Source of the DNA: RUG563 sp045589355
GTDB lineage: Bacteria; Bacillota; Clostridia; Christensenellales; Aristaeellaceae
Assembly (NCBI GenBank): GCA_045589355.1
Contig: JAZNOW010000058.1
Coordinates: 1-64,000 of the forward strand
Direction of reading: 5' to 3'
Length of the DNA: 64,000 nucleotides
Shown piece by piece: positions 32,386 through 42,200 of the stretch (within the stretch, counting starts at the first letter, position 1; each line of letters begins with the position of its first letter). Both the position numbers and the translations under genes were made by a program. The notes under the pieces were generated by a model, which was not told where the DNA came from, did no database searches, and saw only the letters and a program-made list of their open reading frames with translations.

Positions 32386-34425
32386 ATGGCTCAGTACAGA
32401 ACAATTGATGAATTCTATTCCCGTTTCAGGGAAGAGGTTCTCTGCGCAGCCGATTCCGAAACCAGTGGATGGACAACGGACGATTTCTTGACAAACGTGA
32501 TGCTGGAATATCTCGAAGATGCTGGTGAAGTCGTTTCCCCGGTAATCTGTCCATTTCGTAGCCATGGTCTGCAACTGAATGCATACGCAATATCCGAAGA
32601 CTGTGAATCGGTTGATATTTTTGTCAGTATTTATTCTGATACAGAGATGCCCAGATCTGTTTCGCAAACTGAGGTGGACGCTGCCATAAAGCGAGCCATT
32701 CAGTTGTACCAGCGTGCGGTCAATGACTTGTATACAATTTTTCAGAGAGATAATGATACATATGAATTTGCAATCACACTGTATCAAAATAGAAATACTA
32801 TTAAAAATGTTCGCATATGCGCCCTGACAAATGGATTGGTAAAGCCTATTGCGCTGAAGAGCATTACTATCGGTGACGCGGATATCTCATTTGCGCTTTG
32901 GGATATGGACAGGCTTTATCGCTGTGTTACTTCGGGAAAGATGCGTGAAACAATTGAAATTGACTTTGAAGAGAAATTTCAAACGACCATCCCGTGTATT
33001 GAGAATAATACAAGCGACCACTACAGTGTCTATCTGGCAATCATCAGTGGTGAATTGTTGGCTTCTTTGTATGATGAGTTCCGCGACCGATTGCTTGAGA
33101 AGAATGTTCGATCCTTCCTGCAGGTAAAGGGTGGAGTTAACAAAGGCATCCGGGACACGCTTCGTGAGGAACCGGAAATGTTCCTGGCCTATAACAATGG
33201 TATATCTGTAACTGCAGAGAGTGTGGAAATTGTTCGTGACGAGAATGGAAAACCATCAATCAAGCGTATCAGAGATATGCAGATTGTAAACGGCGGACAA
33301 ACGACAGCTTCTATTTTTAATGCCCAAAATGATAAAAAAGTACCTGTTGATCTGTCAAAAGTATTTGTCCAAATGAAACTGTCGGTTATCAATTCTCCGG
33401 AAGCTATGGAAGAAATAGTTCCCCGGATCTCTACTTTTGCCAATACACAAAACAAAATCCAAGTTGCTGATTTTTCAGCAAACGATCCGTTCCATCGAAA
33501 ACTTGAAGAACTCTCAAGAACCATATGGGCTCCCGCACAGAATGGCTCCAAGCCCTGTAATTGGTTTTATGAGCGTGCACGTGGTCAATACGCAGATATG
33601 CTTACGAGGGAAACAACAACCAAGCGCAAAAAGGAATACAAAGACACTCATCCTCTGTTTACCAAAACAGATCTTGCTAAATATGAAAACACATGGGACC
33701 AGTTGCCTTTCCAAGTAAGTGAGGGTGCTCAGAAGAACTTCCATAAGTTCATGATTCGTTTGCAGGAACGAAAAGGCTTTGTGCCGGACGAGCTTTATTA
33801 TGAGCAGCTGATTGCAAAAGCAATACTGTTCCGGCGTACAGAGAAACTGGTTCAACAGCAGAATTATGGTGGATACAGGGCTAACATCGTTACGTATACA
33901 TTAGCTTATTTGTCGCACAAAACCGCGCAGAGAATTGACTTGGGACGTATTTGGAAAGAACAGGCACTTTCGTCCGCACTTGAAAATGAAATTGTGTGTA
34001 TTTCCAGGTTCGTTCAAGAGATGATCGTCAATCCTCCAAATGGTGCAAATGTCAGCGAGTGGTGTAAGAAAGAAAAGTGCTGGCTTGCAATACGTGAATA
34101 TGATCATGAACTGAGCCAAGAGCTGAAGGAAGAGTTATTGTCTGTTGCGCAGCCTTCTGCCGGCAGAGTTGTTGCAACCAGCAGCATCACCTCGCTTACT
34201 GACGAAGAAAAAGCGCTGATCGATGAAGTAGCCGCAATACCTGCAACAACCTGGTTCGCCCTATCGCGTTGGGCAAAAGAAACCCGTAACTTCCAACCGT
34301 GGCAAAGAAGTCTGCTTTTCTCTGTGGGAGGACTGGTCAGTCGCGGCCAGAAACCATCAACAAAGCAGGCCACTCATTCGTTGAAAGTGTACAAAGCAGC
34401 ACTTGAAAAGGGCTTTACAGAGTAG
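32386..34425 (+). CDS. AIPR family protein (abortive infection phage resistance)
   Basis: A 679-residue protein. The AIPR signature is clear in the middle: GIRDTLREEPEMFLAYNNGI, then SVTAESVEIVRDENG and RDMQIVNGGQTTASIFNAQ, continuing ISTFANTQNKIQVADFSAND. AIPR proteins occur beside methyltransferases and helicases in phage-defence loci; their chemistry is not settled, and the NNGI/NGGQT motifs suggest nucleotide or nucleic-acid binding. ATG 32386 (after AAAGGATGG) is chosen over 32377. The gene is 34 bases after the methyltransferase and 23 bases before the DrmE-like gene. Confidence 0.93.
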   Translation: MAQYRTIDEFYSRFREEVLCAADSETSGWTTDDFLTNVMLEYLEDAGEVVSPVICPFRSHGLQLNAYAISEDCESVDIFVSIYSDTEMPRSVSQTEVDAAIKRAIQLYQRAVNDLYTIFQRDNDTYEFAITLYQNRNTIKNVRICALTNGLVKPIALKSITIGDADISFALWDMDRLYRCVTSGKMRETIEIDFEEKFQTTIPCIENNTSDHYSVYLAIISGELLASLYDEFRDRLLEKNVRSFLQVKGGVNKGIRDTLREEPEMFLAYNNGISVTAESVEIVRDENGKPSIKRIRDMQIVNGGQTTASIFNAQNDKKVPVDLSKVFVQMKLSVINSPEAMEEIVPRISTFANTQNKIQVADFSANDPFHRKLEELSRTIWAPAQNGSKPCNWFYERARGQYADMLTRETTTKRKKEYKDTHPLFTKTDLAKYENTWDQLPFQVSEGAQKNFHKFMIRLQERKGFVPDELYYEQLIAKAILFRRTEKLVQQQNYGGYRANIVTYTLAYLSHKTAQRIDLGRIWKEQALSSALENEIVCISRFVQEMIVNPPNGANVSEWCKKEKCWLAIREYDHELSQELKEELLSVAQPSAGRVVATSSITSLTDEEKALIDEVAAIPATTWFALSRWAKETRNFQPWQRSLLFSVGGLVSRGQKPSTKQATHSLKVYKAALEKGFTE

Positions 34426-34448
34426 TTCTGAACAAAGGAGGAATATCA

Positions 34449-37034
34449 ATGCTTGAGTGGTCTGCATATGTTGATCATCTTCTGACGAGCGAATGTGGTT
34501 TTGATGGGCTGGATCTTTCGTTTGACAATGACAATCAGACAGTTGGTATTCCTCCAATTATCAAGGCAAGCGTGTTGATGCTGGACAGAATGCTGGAACG
34601 CCGGGGCAAGTTCAACATTCTCGTTTTCCCCGAAAGGGTTCAGTCCATATTCATCTTCACGCTTGTCAAGCTGCTGCATAACATCGCCGAGGGAAGAATC
34701 GAACGTGATTATGATCCGGAAAAGTTCATCTCCGGTGAACACCTTCGCTTGGGCAGAGCCATCGTTGAGTTTGTTTGTGTCACTGAAACATCAAAGGGAA
34801 AAGGCATAAAGATCAAACTGTCTGACATGGAGTATACCGCACCGTTCGAATTGTTTCCTCTGTTTCAAAAAACAACGAACAGCAAAAGGCTTAGTAAATT
34901 CGATACTTTCAGAGCAGAGAAGAAAGCTCAGGAACAGATGCTGCAGCAATTGTCTGCTGAAGAAAAAATCATCAAGCTGTTGACTGACTACAAAACTCAT
35001 ATGGACAGTTCAATTGTTAATATGACTTCTGTCATCAGTACAAAAGAGCAATTGAATACCTGCAGCTTGTGCGGTCAGCGTGTGAAGGACTTAATTCTTG
35101 TGGGACATGCTGATTATGAAGGTAATGTCAAGAACATAGGTGCCGGTCAGTTGGGCGGAACTCCTGCAGTTGTTCTGGCATCCGATTTGTATGCAATAGC
35201 ACAAATGGCACAAAATGGTCATCCTATACAATCGATCATCATTGATGGTTCCAATGCCAACACACTTATCACACAGATAGACGCATTGGATGATTTGATG
35301 CGGCTTGGTGTTCCGATCACATGCGTTACAGATATTGTTAATTCTTTCGATCTTCAACCCTTCTTGGAACGGGATTTCTCCATGTGGAGATGGGATAAGG
35401 CAAGCATAACTGACAGCCTGTATGATGTTACTGCACTTAGCTCAGATAAAAAAATTAAGCATTGCGCCAAACAAAATTTGGAGTATATTATTTCCGACGG
35501 AAAAGAGATAAGTTCAGCTATACGTTTGCTCTCCCGCCACAGGGGAGATGTTCAAAGTATGTCTGCACAAATACTAAAAATCTTCGACAGACTGTATTCC
35601 ATGGCCTTTGTTGTACTTCGGGAAATAGTCCCCTTCGGCGAAGAACAGTTGTCACAATATAAACACACCCTTGATGAATGCGCCTTGCTTCTGCGTGAGG
35701 AGAAAAACTTTATTTCTGAGGAAACATATGGTGATTTTCATGATGTTTTGGAAAGCTTAATGGCGGCTTGTTCAAAACAATTTGTATTGCCAAAGCATCA
35801 AGCTCTTTGCGAATATCTTCGTACGCAGAAAGAAAAGAAGATATGTATTGTTGTGCCTGAGCGTACTGACAAGGAACGGGTGGAGCGCTACTGGCAAAAT
35901 TGGTGTCGCCGTGCAATGCTTTGCATTACGATATTTGTCAGGTATCCAGGTGAGTATTATCAGGCGCAAACCACTCAATTTGATTCTACCGTTGTTATCG
36001 GGTGGCTTAAACGAGCCATTATGAGAAAAACACTGTTCAGTTTTAACACACAGAATTATGTCGTTTTGCTGTACGACTATGAGAAACGATGGAAGAATTA
36101 TGATTCTTATCGCTGGAAAAAAGCCTTGGACTTATCTCACAACAGAGAGATTATTAAGAGTTCGTTTAGTACTGATCAGCTGAATATTTCTACCACTCGA
36201 TTTGAACCCACAGAAAGCATTCTGGTTGACACTCCGCAGACAGACGAATATGCCGAAATCGAAATGGTTCTCAGGGAGAACAAGTATCGTCACTATATTG
36301 CAAACGGTGGTACAAAACCCGAAAATGAAACAACTGAAGCGATACCTGTGAACTATATTGGCGGCTATCTTGCATTTTATCAATTGGGGCATAAACTGCT
36401 CTCTGCTACCAAGATCATTGTTGAGGATTCGGAAAAAATAGAAACGCTATGTCCAGAACAATTGAAACTTGGAGAGTTCATTGTTGTCCGTGAAACAGAC
36501 CATGACCTTATTCGCGAGATCGCAGATGTGATGCTGATGCATGCAGGTAAAAGCCACTTGCGTGAATTAGCAAGTAAATGGAAAACTGCTCTAATGATCG
36601 AATCTATATTTAGTTCCGAAGAGGAAATCTATCAACGTTTGCAGCAGGTGGGATGTAAAATAGGATTCCCGACTTTCAAGGGCTGGATGACCGATAATGA
36701 TACTATTGCACCTCATAGCAAACAGGACTTGATATACATAGCCAAAGCAACCGGGGATCCTGTTCTTATTGAAAAGCTCGATGATATCTATGAAGCTGCC
36801 TGTACTGTTCGCTCTGCTCATATTCAAGCAGGCAGAGTTCTTTCTGCACAGCTGCGCAACAGGGTTGTTGAGGCATTACAACAATATGGAGATATTGATC
36901 CCTTTAACATTTGGGAGCCAATAGAAATGCAGTTGGACGGTGTTGGAACTGTACGAATTCTGAAGATTATTGATATTGGATCTCCTGTTCGGGTAGACAT
37001 TGCCGATACAAACCGTCTGATAGATGAAGATTGA
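34449..37034 (+). CDS. DrmE-like DISARM protein (large protein of unknown function)
   Basis: An 861-residue protein with no classic enzymatic motif. It begins MLEWSAYVDHLLTSECGFDG. A CSLCGQ pair of cysteines lies near residue 205. Regions such as KICIVVPERTDKERVERYW and FDSTVVIGWLKRAIMRKTLF look like inactive helicase-type Rossmann strands. Size, position before DrmA/DrmB and this degenerate-helicase look match DrmE of class 2 DISARM. The assignment rests on these features and not on an alignment. AGGAGG precedes the ATG, and the stop lies 12 bases before the next start codon. Confidence 0.62.
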   Translation: MLEWSAYVDHLLTSECGFDGLDLSFDNDNQTVGIPPIIKASVLMLDRMLERRGKFNILVFPERVQSIFIFTLVKLLHNIAEGRIERDYDPEKFISGEHLRLGRAIVEFVCVTETSKGKGIKIKLSDMEYTAPFELFPLFQKTTNSKRLSKFDTFRAEKKAQEQMLQQLSAEEKIIKLLTDYKTHMDSSIVNMTSVISTKEQLNTCSLCGQRVKDLILVGHADYEGNVKNIGAGQLGGTPAVVLASDLYAIAQMAQNGHPIQSIIIDGSNANTLITQIDALDDLMRLGVPITCVTDIVNSFDLQPFLERDFSMWRWDKASITDSLYDVTALSSDKKIKHCAKQNLEYIISDGKEISSAIRLLSRHRGDVQSMSAQILKIFDRLYSMAFVVLREIVPFGEEQLSQYKHTLDECALLLREEKNFISEETYGDFHDVLESLMAACSKQFVLPKHQALCEYLRTQKEKKICIVVPERTDKERVERYWQNWCRRAMLCITIFVRYPGEYYQAQTTQFDSTVVIGWLKRAIMRKTLFSFNTQNYVVLLYDYEKRWKNYDSYRWKKALDLSHNREIIKSSFSTDQLNISTTRFEPTESILVDTPQTDEYAEIEMVLRENKYRHYIANGGTKPENETTEAIPVNYIGGYLAFYQLGHKLLSATKIIVEDSEKIETLCPEQLKLGEFIVVRETDHDLIREIADVMLMHAGKSHLRELASKWKTALMIESIFSSEEEIYQRLQQVGCKIGFPTFKGWMTDNDTIAPHSKQDLIYIAKATGDPVLIEKLDDIYEAACTVRSAHIQAGRVLSAQLRNRVVEALQQYGDIDPFNIWEPIEMQLDGVGTVRILKIIDIGSPVRVDIADTNRLIDED

Positions 37035-37045
37035 GGAGGACAACC

Positions 37046-38785
37046 ATGGCAATAATGATCCCATCTGTTATTTCCCCTGAGATTAAATCAAATGCCGAGC
37101 GAAAGATATTCGAGTGGTTCCAAAAAGCACCCGGTACAGACAAATGGATTGTTTTACATTCGCTGGGAATCTCAACTCATAATAAGGTCATTTACGGCGA
37201 AACAGATTTCCTTGTTTTGGCTCCGCAACTCGGCATTTTCGCTTTGGAAGTAAAGGGTGGTCGGGTAAGACGGGAAAACGGCATATGGTATTTCACAAAC
37301 AGATATGGTCAAGTAAACAGCAAAGTGCGAGGACCGTTTGAGCAAGCAAAAGACGGTATTTTCAGCATTATGGAAGCTGTTAAGAACCGGGTTGATCTTG
37401 AGCATCGTCATGTTTCCAATTTCATATTCGGCTATGGTGTTATGTTTCCTGATATCGAATATACCTCTTCCGGAATTGATGAGGAACAATGGCAAGTATT
37501 CGATTCACGGGATTATGATAATGTAAAGCAGTTTATCAAGCGCCTGGCAGATGGGGCCAAGGCAAAATGGGAGAACATATATGGACCTTTGAACAAATCA
37601 AAACTACCAGATTCTGCCGATGTGCGATATATGGCATCGATTCTACGTGGCGATTTTGATTGCGCTGTTTCTATGAGCGTTCAATTGCGAAATGCGACAG
37701 AAGCCTTAATCGCACTAACCAAAGAACAATATCGTTGTCTGGATCAATTGGATGACAATCCCAGGTGCTTGATACAAGGTCCTGCCGGTACCGGCAAAAC
37801 GTTGCTTGCAATCGAAGAGGTAAAGAAATTTGCAGCCCGTGGCGACAGGGTTGGTTTGTTCTGTTACAATGTCAATCTTGCAGACTGGTTGAGCAATTAC
37901 TTTGAGGAGATGCCGGAAACGGTTCGCCCTCAGTATGTTGGTACCTTCCACAAATATATGACGCAGGTGGCAAAAGCTGCAGGTTTGCTGCCGCCTTATC
38001 CACAAGCTCCTGAGGACGTACAGAAATATTATCAGGAAGATTTGCCTGTAGCAGCAGCTTTAGCTTTGTTGGAGAATGGAGAAGCATTCGATCTCATTGT
38101 TATTGATGAGGCTCAGGACCTGATTCGCGACAGTTATTTGGAAGTCATGAGCGGAAGCCTGCAAAAGGGATTGTCACGAGGCCGCTGGACAATGTTTGGT
38201 GATTTTTCAATGCAGGCAATCTATGCAGATAATATGACAGGGGCTGAAATGATCGAAAAGCTGGATGAACAGACCTCCTTCATTCGGTTTAAGCTCACCA
38301 ACAATTGCAGAAATACAAAACCAATCTGCAGAGAAATAGAGACAGTAACTGGCTTCAAAGCACCTCATGAGTTGTGGACGAAAGTAGATGGTCCCCCGGT
38401 TCAGTACATTACATGGTCTACTATGGAAAGTCAGGGTAATAAGCTGAAGTCGCTTTTGAAACAGCTTGAAACTTCGCAGATAAAACCCGAGCAGATCACC
38501 ATACTCTCCCCACGAAAAAGAGAGGATTCTGTAGTTGCCATTCTGGATGACTGTGTGATAAAGGATTTTCGGGTGCCTCCAGGGAAACACACGACGTTTT
38601 GTACGATTCAGGCATACAAAGGACTTGAAAATACAGTCATCATCCTCACTGACATAGAAGCATTCTCTGAAGAACAGCTGATGTATGTTGGTTTGAGCCG
38701 TGCTTGTTCTGGTCTCTTTGTCTTGGAATCAGAAGCAGCCAAAAAGGAATATGACGACCTTTGGGTCAGGAGATTAATCAAATGA
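37046..38785 (+). CDS. NERD-domain UvrD-like helicase
   Basis: A 579-residue protein combining an N-terminal NERD nuclease-like domain with a superfamily 1 helicase. The NERD domain is at about residues 15-130 (GETDFLVLAPQLGIFALEVK, with the D and E-x-K of the active site). The helicase has Walker A QGPAGTGKTLLA (about residue 245), Walker B LIVIDEAQDL (about 352), then GDFSMQAIYAD, NNCRNTKPI and C-terminal TIQAYKGLENTVIIL with YVGLSRACSGLFVL. It may couple DNA unwinding and cleavage. It is located where class 2 DISARM usually has no such gene. ATGA overlap with the DrmA-like gene shows translational coupling. Confidence 0.9.
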   Translation: MAIMIPSVISPEIKSNAERKIFEWFQKAPGTDKWIVLHSLGISTHNKVIYGETDFLVLAPQLGIFALEVKGGRVRRENGIWYFTNRYGQVNSKVRGPFEQAKDGIFSIMEAVKNRVDLEHRHVSNFIFGYGVMFPDIEYTSSGIDEEQWQVFDSRDYDNVKQFIKRLADGAKAKWENIYGPLNKSKLPDSADVRYMASILRGDFDCAVSMSVQLRNATEALIALTKEQYRCLDQLDDNPRCLIQGPAGTGKTLLAIEEVKKFAARGDRVGLFCYNVNLADWLSNYFEEMPETVRPQYVGTFHKYMTQVAKAAGLLPPYPQAPEDVQKYYQEDLPVAAALALLENGEAFDLIVIDEAQDLIRDSYLEVMSGSLQKGLSRGRWTMFGDFSMQAIYADNMTGAEMIEKLDEQTSFIRFKLTNNCRNTKPICREIETVTGFKAPHELWTKVDGPPVQYITWSTMESQGNKLKSLLKQLETSQIKPEQITILSPRKREDSVVAILDDCVIKDFRVPPGKHTTFCTIQAYKGLENTVIILTDIEAFSEEQLMYVGLSRACSGLFVLESEAAKKEYDDLWVRRLIK

Positions 38786-41700
38786 GTGATACAAGACGCG
38801 ATCAATTAATCGATTTTGTTGAAAAAGAATTCATTGGTCCGGATCCGATTGACTGGCCTGGCATGACGCAGGCGGATGGCGAAGAGATACTAAAGACAGA
38901 CCCTCCACGCACACGCTATATCGCTGGAATACTATACCCAAGAGCAACCAAAGATGAACATGTGGATGTTCGTGATGGTGAAAGCCTGCCTGTTGAAGGC
39001 TCTGATGAGAATGAACAAGACACTCAACCCACCCAGCAGGGTGTTCAGCCCTTAGAGGTGGAGTTTCTTGAAGATGCAGAAGAACTGATCAATCTCTCCA
39101 ACGCTTATCGCCAGTCCGCAGTCAGCATTACCGTTGCCGTAAAGCCGGAAGATACAATTCATGCAGAGGTCTCCGCTGGCACGTACGTTACATTGAATTC
39201 CATCGATCCCAATACGGATAAAAAAGTAACAACTTATCCACGTACAGCTCTTTCGTGGGATAATGAAGGGTTGCCTGTGCAGCTTCCTGATGCACTGACG
39301 GGATTGGTAAAAATACCTGTAAGAGATACTGGATTGCAGTTTGATGTCACATACAGGTACAAAGTAGATGGAAATACTATCTATACGTTCACGCTTGAGA
39401 ATACGAAGCACAGCAATGGTACGTCGGTAAAAGATGACGATTGCTTCTTTCAGACCAAGTTTATAATCCGTTCTGAAAAGGGCTTTTCTCCGTTGGCAGA
39501 TGGACAGCGAATAACCAAAGACGAGGACTATCTTTCCAATCAGCTCCTGTATCGAAATGTCCATAATTACGCTATTGGTCATGGAACGGCTGCTGACTGG
39601 GATGACGGTGAACCGGTTACCTGGATTTCTACTGCCACTTTCCCAAAGTATGACATAAAGCCCATTGTTCCTAACACAAGTATTGATGGTGTTACGCTGA
39701 ATATGCTGGACATGAGCCCGTATGGAGACTTTGAGAAGACCATCGGCGAACTCCATCAGATGTGTGATAAATATCGTGAGTGGATAAACGGGTTGCGGGT
39801 GAAAAAGAGGAGTCTCGATCCCAAGTTCGATGAAACTGCAGAAAGACATATCAAAAGCTGTGAATGCTGTCTTGAACGAATGGAAAAAGGGATTGATCTG
39901 CTGCAGCAAAATGATACTGTCAAAACAGCGTTTCAATATATGAATCTTGCTATGCTTTTGCAGCAACTTCATTACAATCTTCCGCTGCAACGCTGGGTGG
40001 ATGATGGAAATGGCGAAATAAAGCTTGATTCTCCTGTTCGGCTGCCTATCGTGAAAGATAAAGAAACCTGGTATGGCAACAAGAAACGTTATGGCAAATG
40101 GCGTCCTTTCCAGCTTGCGTTTGTTTTGATGAATCTTCGGTCAATGTATGACCGGGATTGCAACGAGCGCAGTATTGTGGATCTTATTTGGTTCCCCACT
40201 GGCGGCGGTAAAACAGAAGCGTATCTTGGTCTGTCTGCGTATACAATTTTCATCCGCCGTTTGCTCAATAAGGACGATAAGGGAACAGCCATCCTTATGA
40301 GGTATACGCTGCGCCTCCTTACTGCCCAGCAATACGAACGTGCTTCTGCGATGATATGTGCGTGTGATCTGATTCGTAAGGAACACGAGGATCTGTTTGG
40401 ACATAACCGAATCACGATTGGTCTTTGGGTTGGTGGAACAACTACACCCAACAATGTCAAGGAAGCGGTGGAGGCATATGACAAGCTTTACCGCGATGGC
40501 AGAGATAATCCCTTTGTTATGTTGAAATGTCCCTGGTGTGGAGCACAAATGGGTCCTGTTCTGAAAAATAACAATCTGTGGGCTTTACCTGGATATAAAA
40601 AAGTTCCTGGTCCAAGAAGATCGTTTGGATTTGCTTTCCGGTGTTACAACGAAGAATGCGACTTCTCCCATGAGGATTTGCCCCTGTACATTATCGACGA
40701 ACACATCTATGATAAAACCCCTACTTTGCTGCTTGGAACAGTCGACAAATTTGCCATGTTGCCCTTCAGGCCTAAAGCTCAAAGCCTTTTCGGGTATGAG
40801 AATGGTGTCAAAATGAACTCGCCGGATTTGATTATTCAGGATGAGTTGCATTTGATTTCTGGCCCATTGGGTTCTATGGTTGGGCATTACGAAACATTAA
40901 TCAATGAACTATGTACAACCAGAACTCCTTCTAATGAGCTTCATCCCAAAATCATCGCCTCGACTGCTACGATCAGCAGGGCAAAAGAACAATGCCACGC
41001 TTTGTACGGTTGTGCCAAGGAAAATGTGTTCCAGTTCCCACCATCTGGTCTGGATGCAGGAAACTCTTTCTTTGCAATGGAAGATAAGAATCAGAATGGG
41101 CGCAGATATGTGGGTGTTCTTGCGACTGGTTCTTCTTCCGATGCAACAACGGCTATTCGCCTGTTTGCATCGTTGCTGTATGGTGCAAAAGCTATGAAAG
41201 TTGACAATGAATCCGAGCGCGATCCATACTGGACCAATATGGGATACTACAACAGTATTCGTGAATTGGGTCAGGCTGCTACGTGGATCCGTGCGGACAT
41301 TGATCAGCATCTGGATGTAATGTACAAGCGCAGGTTCGATGATAAGCGGTATCCTACAAGAGAGGAATATCGTCAGAGCAGGCGGTACATTTGGCGTGAC
41401 GAAGAACTGACAAGCCGTATTTCTGGCAGTGAAGTAACTGCCAGTCTGGCCAATCTGGGCATCACGCATCCCGGTGCAAAGGATGAGGAAGGCAAGATCA
41501 AAGAGTATCCCATTGATATATGTCTTGCAACCAACATGATTTCTGTTGGCCTTGATGTACCGAGACTTGGATTGATGACTGTGGCAGGTCAGCCAAAGAC
41601 AACTTCAGAATATATCCAGGCAACCAGCCGCGTGGGGCGTAATGCAAAAGATGCACCCGGCGTTGTATTTGTGTTGTACCGCCCTGGCAGACCCCGTGAC

Positions 41701-42195
41701 AAATCGCATTACGAACATTTCCGGTCATATCATTCGAGAGTTTATTGTAATGTAGAGCCTACCAGCGTTACGCCTTTCTCTGCTCCGGTTCGTGAACGTG
41801 CACTCCATGCCATTATGATTGGCATGATGCGTTTGGAAAGCGATGAAGCATTTAATGCTGATCCGCCCAAGATGCCGGATGATGAGCTTTATGATAAGAT
41901 TTTCAGTATCATTGAGCAGCGTGTTGATGATATTGACAGTGACGAACTTGAGGCTACTCTAAATGCGATGCAAACCATCATGGAGAATTGGGAAGACTGG
42001 AATCCCAAACGTTGGGAACCCAAATGGAATCCAGACTTGTCTTATGCCAACCCGCTTCCTCTGATGTTTTCTGCAGGGTCGCATCCTAACGAGGCATGGG
42101 GCGAACAGGGACTGGAAACGCCAACTTCAATGCGGAGTGTCGATGCTTCCTGCCAAGCCAAAATCATCGAGTCAAGATACAGTAAAAAGGAGTGA
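38782..42195 (+). CDS. drmA: DrmA-like DISARM helicase
   Basis: An 1,137-residue superfamily 2 helicase. The N terminus (TRRDQLIDFVEKEFIGPDPI, then PPRTRYIAGILYPR) is the DrmA-type leader. Walker A is WFPTGGGKTEAYLG (about residue 472) and the DExH box DELHLISGPLGSMVGHYE (about 686). A four-cysteine insert (CPWCG near 590, CYNEEC near 625) probably binds zinc. The C-terminal helicase motif is QATSRVGRN (about 949). The family translocates on DNA and, with DrmB, forms the core of DISARM. Start ATG overlaps the previous stop; length is normal for DrmA. Confidence 0.88.
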   Translation: MSDTRRDQLIDFVEKEFIGPDPIDWPGMTQADGEEILKTDPPRTRYIAGILYPRATKDEHVDVRDGESLPVEGSDENEQDTQPTQQGVQPLEVEFLEDAEELINLSNAYRQSAVSITVAVKPEDTIHAEVSAGTYVTLNSIDPNTDKKVTTYPRTALSWDNEGLPVQLPDALTGLVKIPVRDTGLQFDVTYRYKVDGNTIYTFTLENTKHSNGTSVKDDDCFFQTKFIIRSEKGFSPLADGQRITKDEDYLSNQLLYRNVHNYAIGHGTAADWDDGEPVTWISTATFPKYDIKPIVPNTSIDGVTLNMLDMSPYGDFEKTIGELHQMCDKYREWINGLRVKKRSLDPKFDETAERHIKSCECCLERMEKGIDLLQQNDTVKTAFQYMNLAMLLQQLHYNLPLQRWVDDGNGEIKLDSPVRLPIVKDKETWYGNKKRYGKWRPFQLAFVLMNLRSMYDRDCNERSIVDLIWFPTGGGKTEAYLGLSAYTIFIRRLLNKDDKGTAILMRYTLRLLTAQQYERASAMICACDLIRKEHEDLFGHNRITIGLWVGGTTTPNNVKEAVEAYDKLYRDGRDNPFVMLKCPWCGAQMGPVLKNNNLWALPGYKKVPGPRRSFGFAFRCYNEECDFSHEDLPLYIIDEHIYDKTPTLLLGTVDKFAMLPFRPKAQSLFGYENGVKMNSPDLIIQDELHLISGPLGSMVGHYETLINELCTTRTPSNELHPKIIASTATISRAKEQCHALYGCAKENVFQFPPSGLDAGNSFFAMEDKNQNGRRYVGVLATGSSSDATTAIRLFASLLYGAKAMKVDNESERDPYWTNMGYYNSIRELGQAATWIRADIDQHLDVMYKRRFDDKRYPTREEYRQSRRYIWRDEELTSRISGSEVTASLANLGITHPGAKDEEGKIKEYPIDICLATNMISVGLDVPRLGLMTVAGQPKTTSEYIQATSRVGRNAKDAPGVVFVLYRPGRPRDKSHYEHFRSYHSRVYCNVEPTSVTPFSAPVRERALHAIMIGMMRLESDEAFNADPPKMPDDELYDKIFSIIEQRVDDIDSDELEATLNAMQTIMENWEDWNPKRWEPKWNPDLSYANPLPLMFSAGSHPNEAWGEQGLETPTSMRSVDASCQAKIIESRYSKKE

Positions 42196-42200
42196 TAAGT

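Noticed and set aside
37046..42195. A type I restriction-modification or BREX system
   Set aside because: No HsdS/HsdM, PglZ or BrxC proteins are present; the DrmA/DrmB pair with DUF1998 fits DISARM better.
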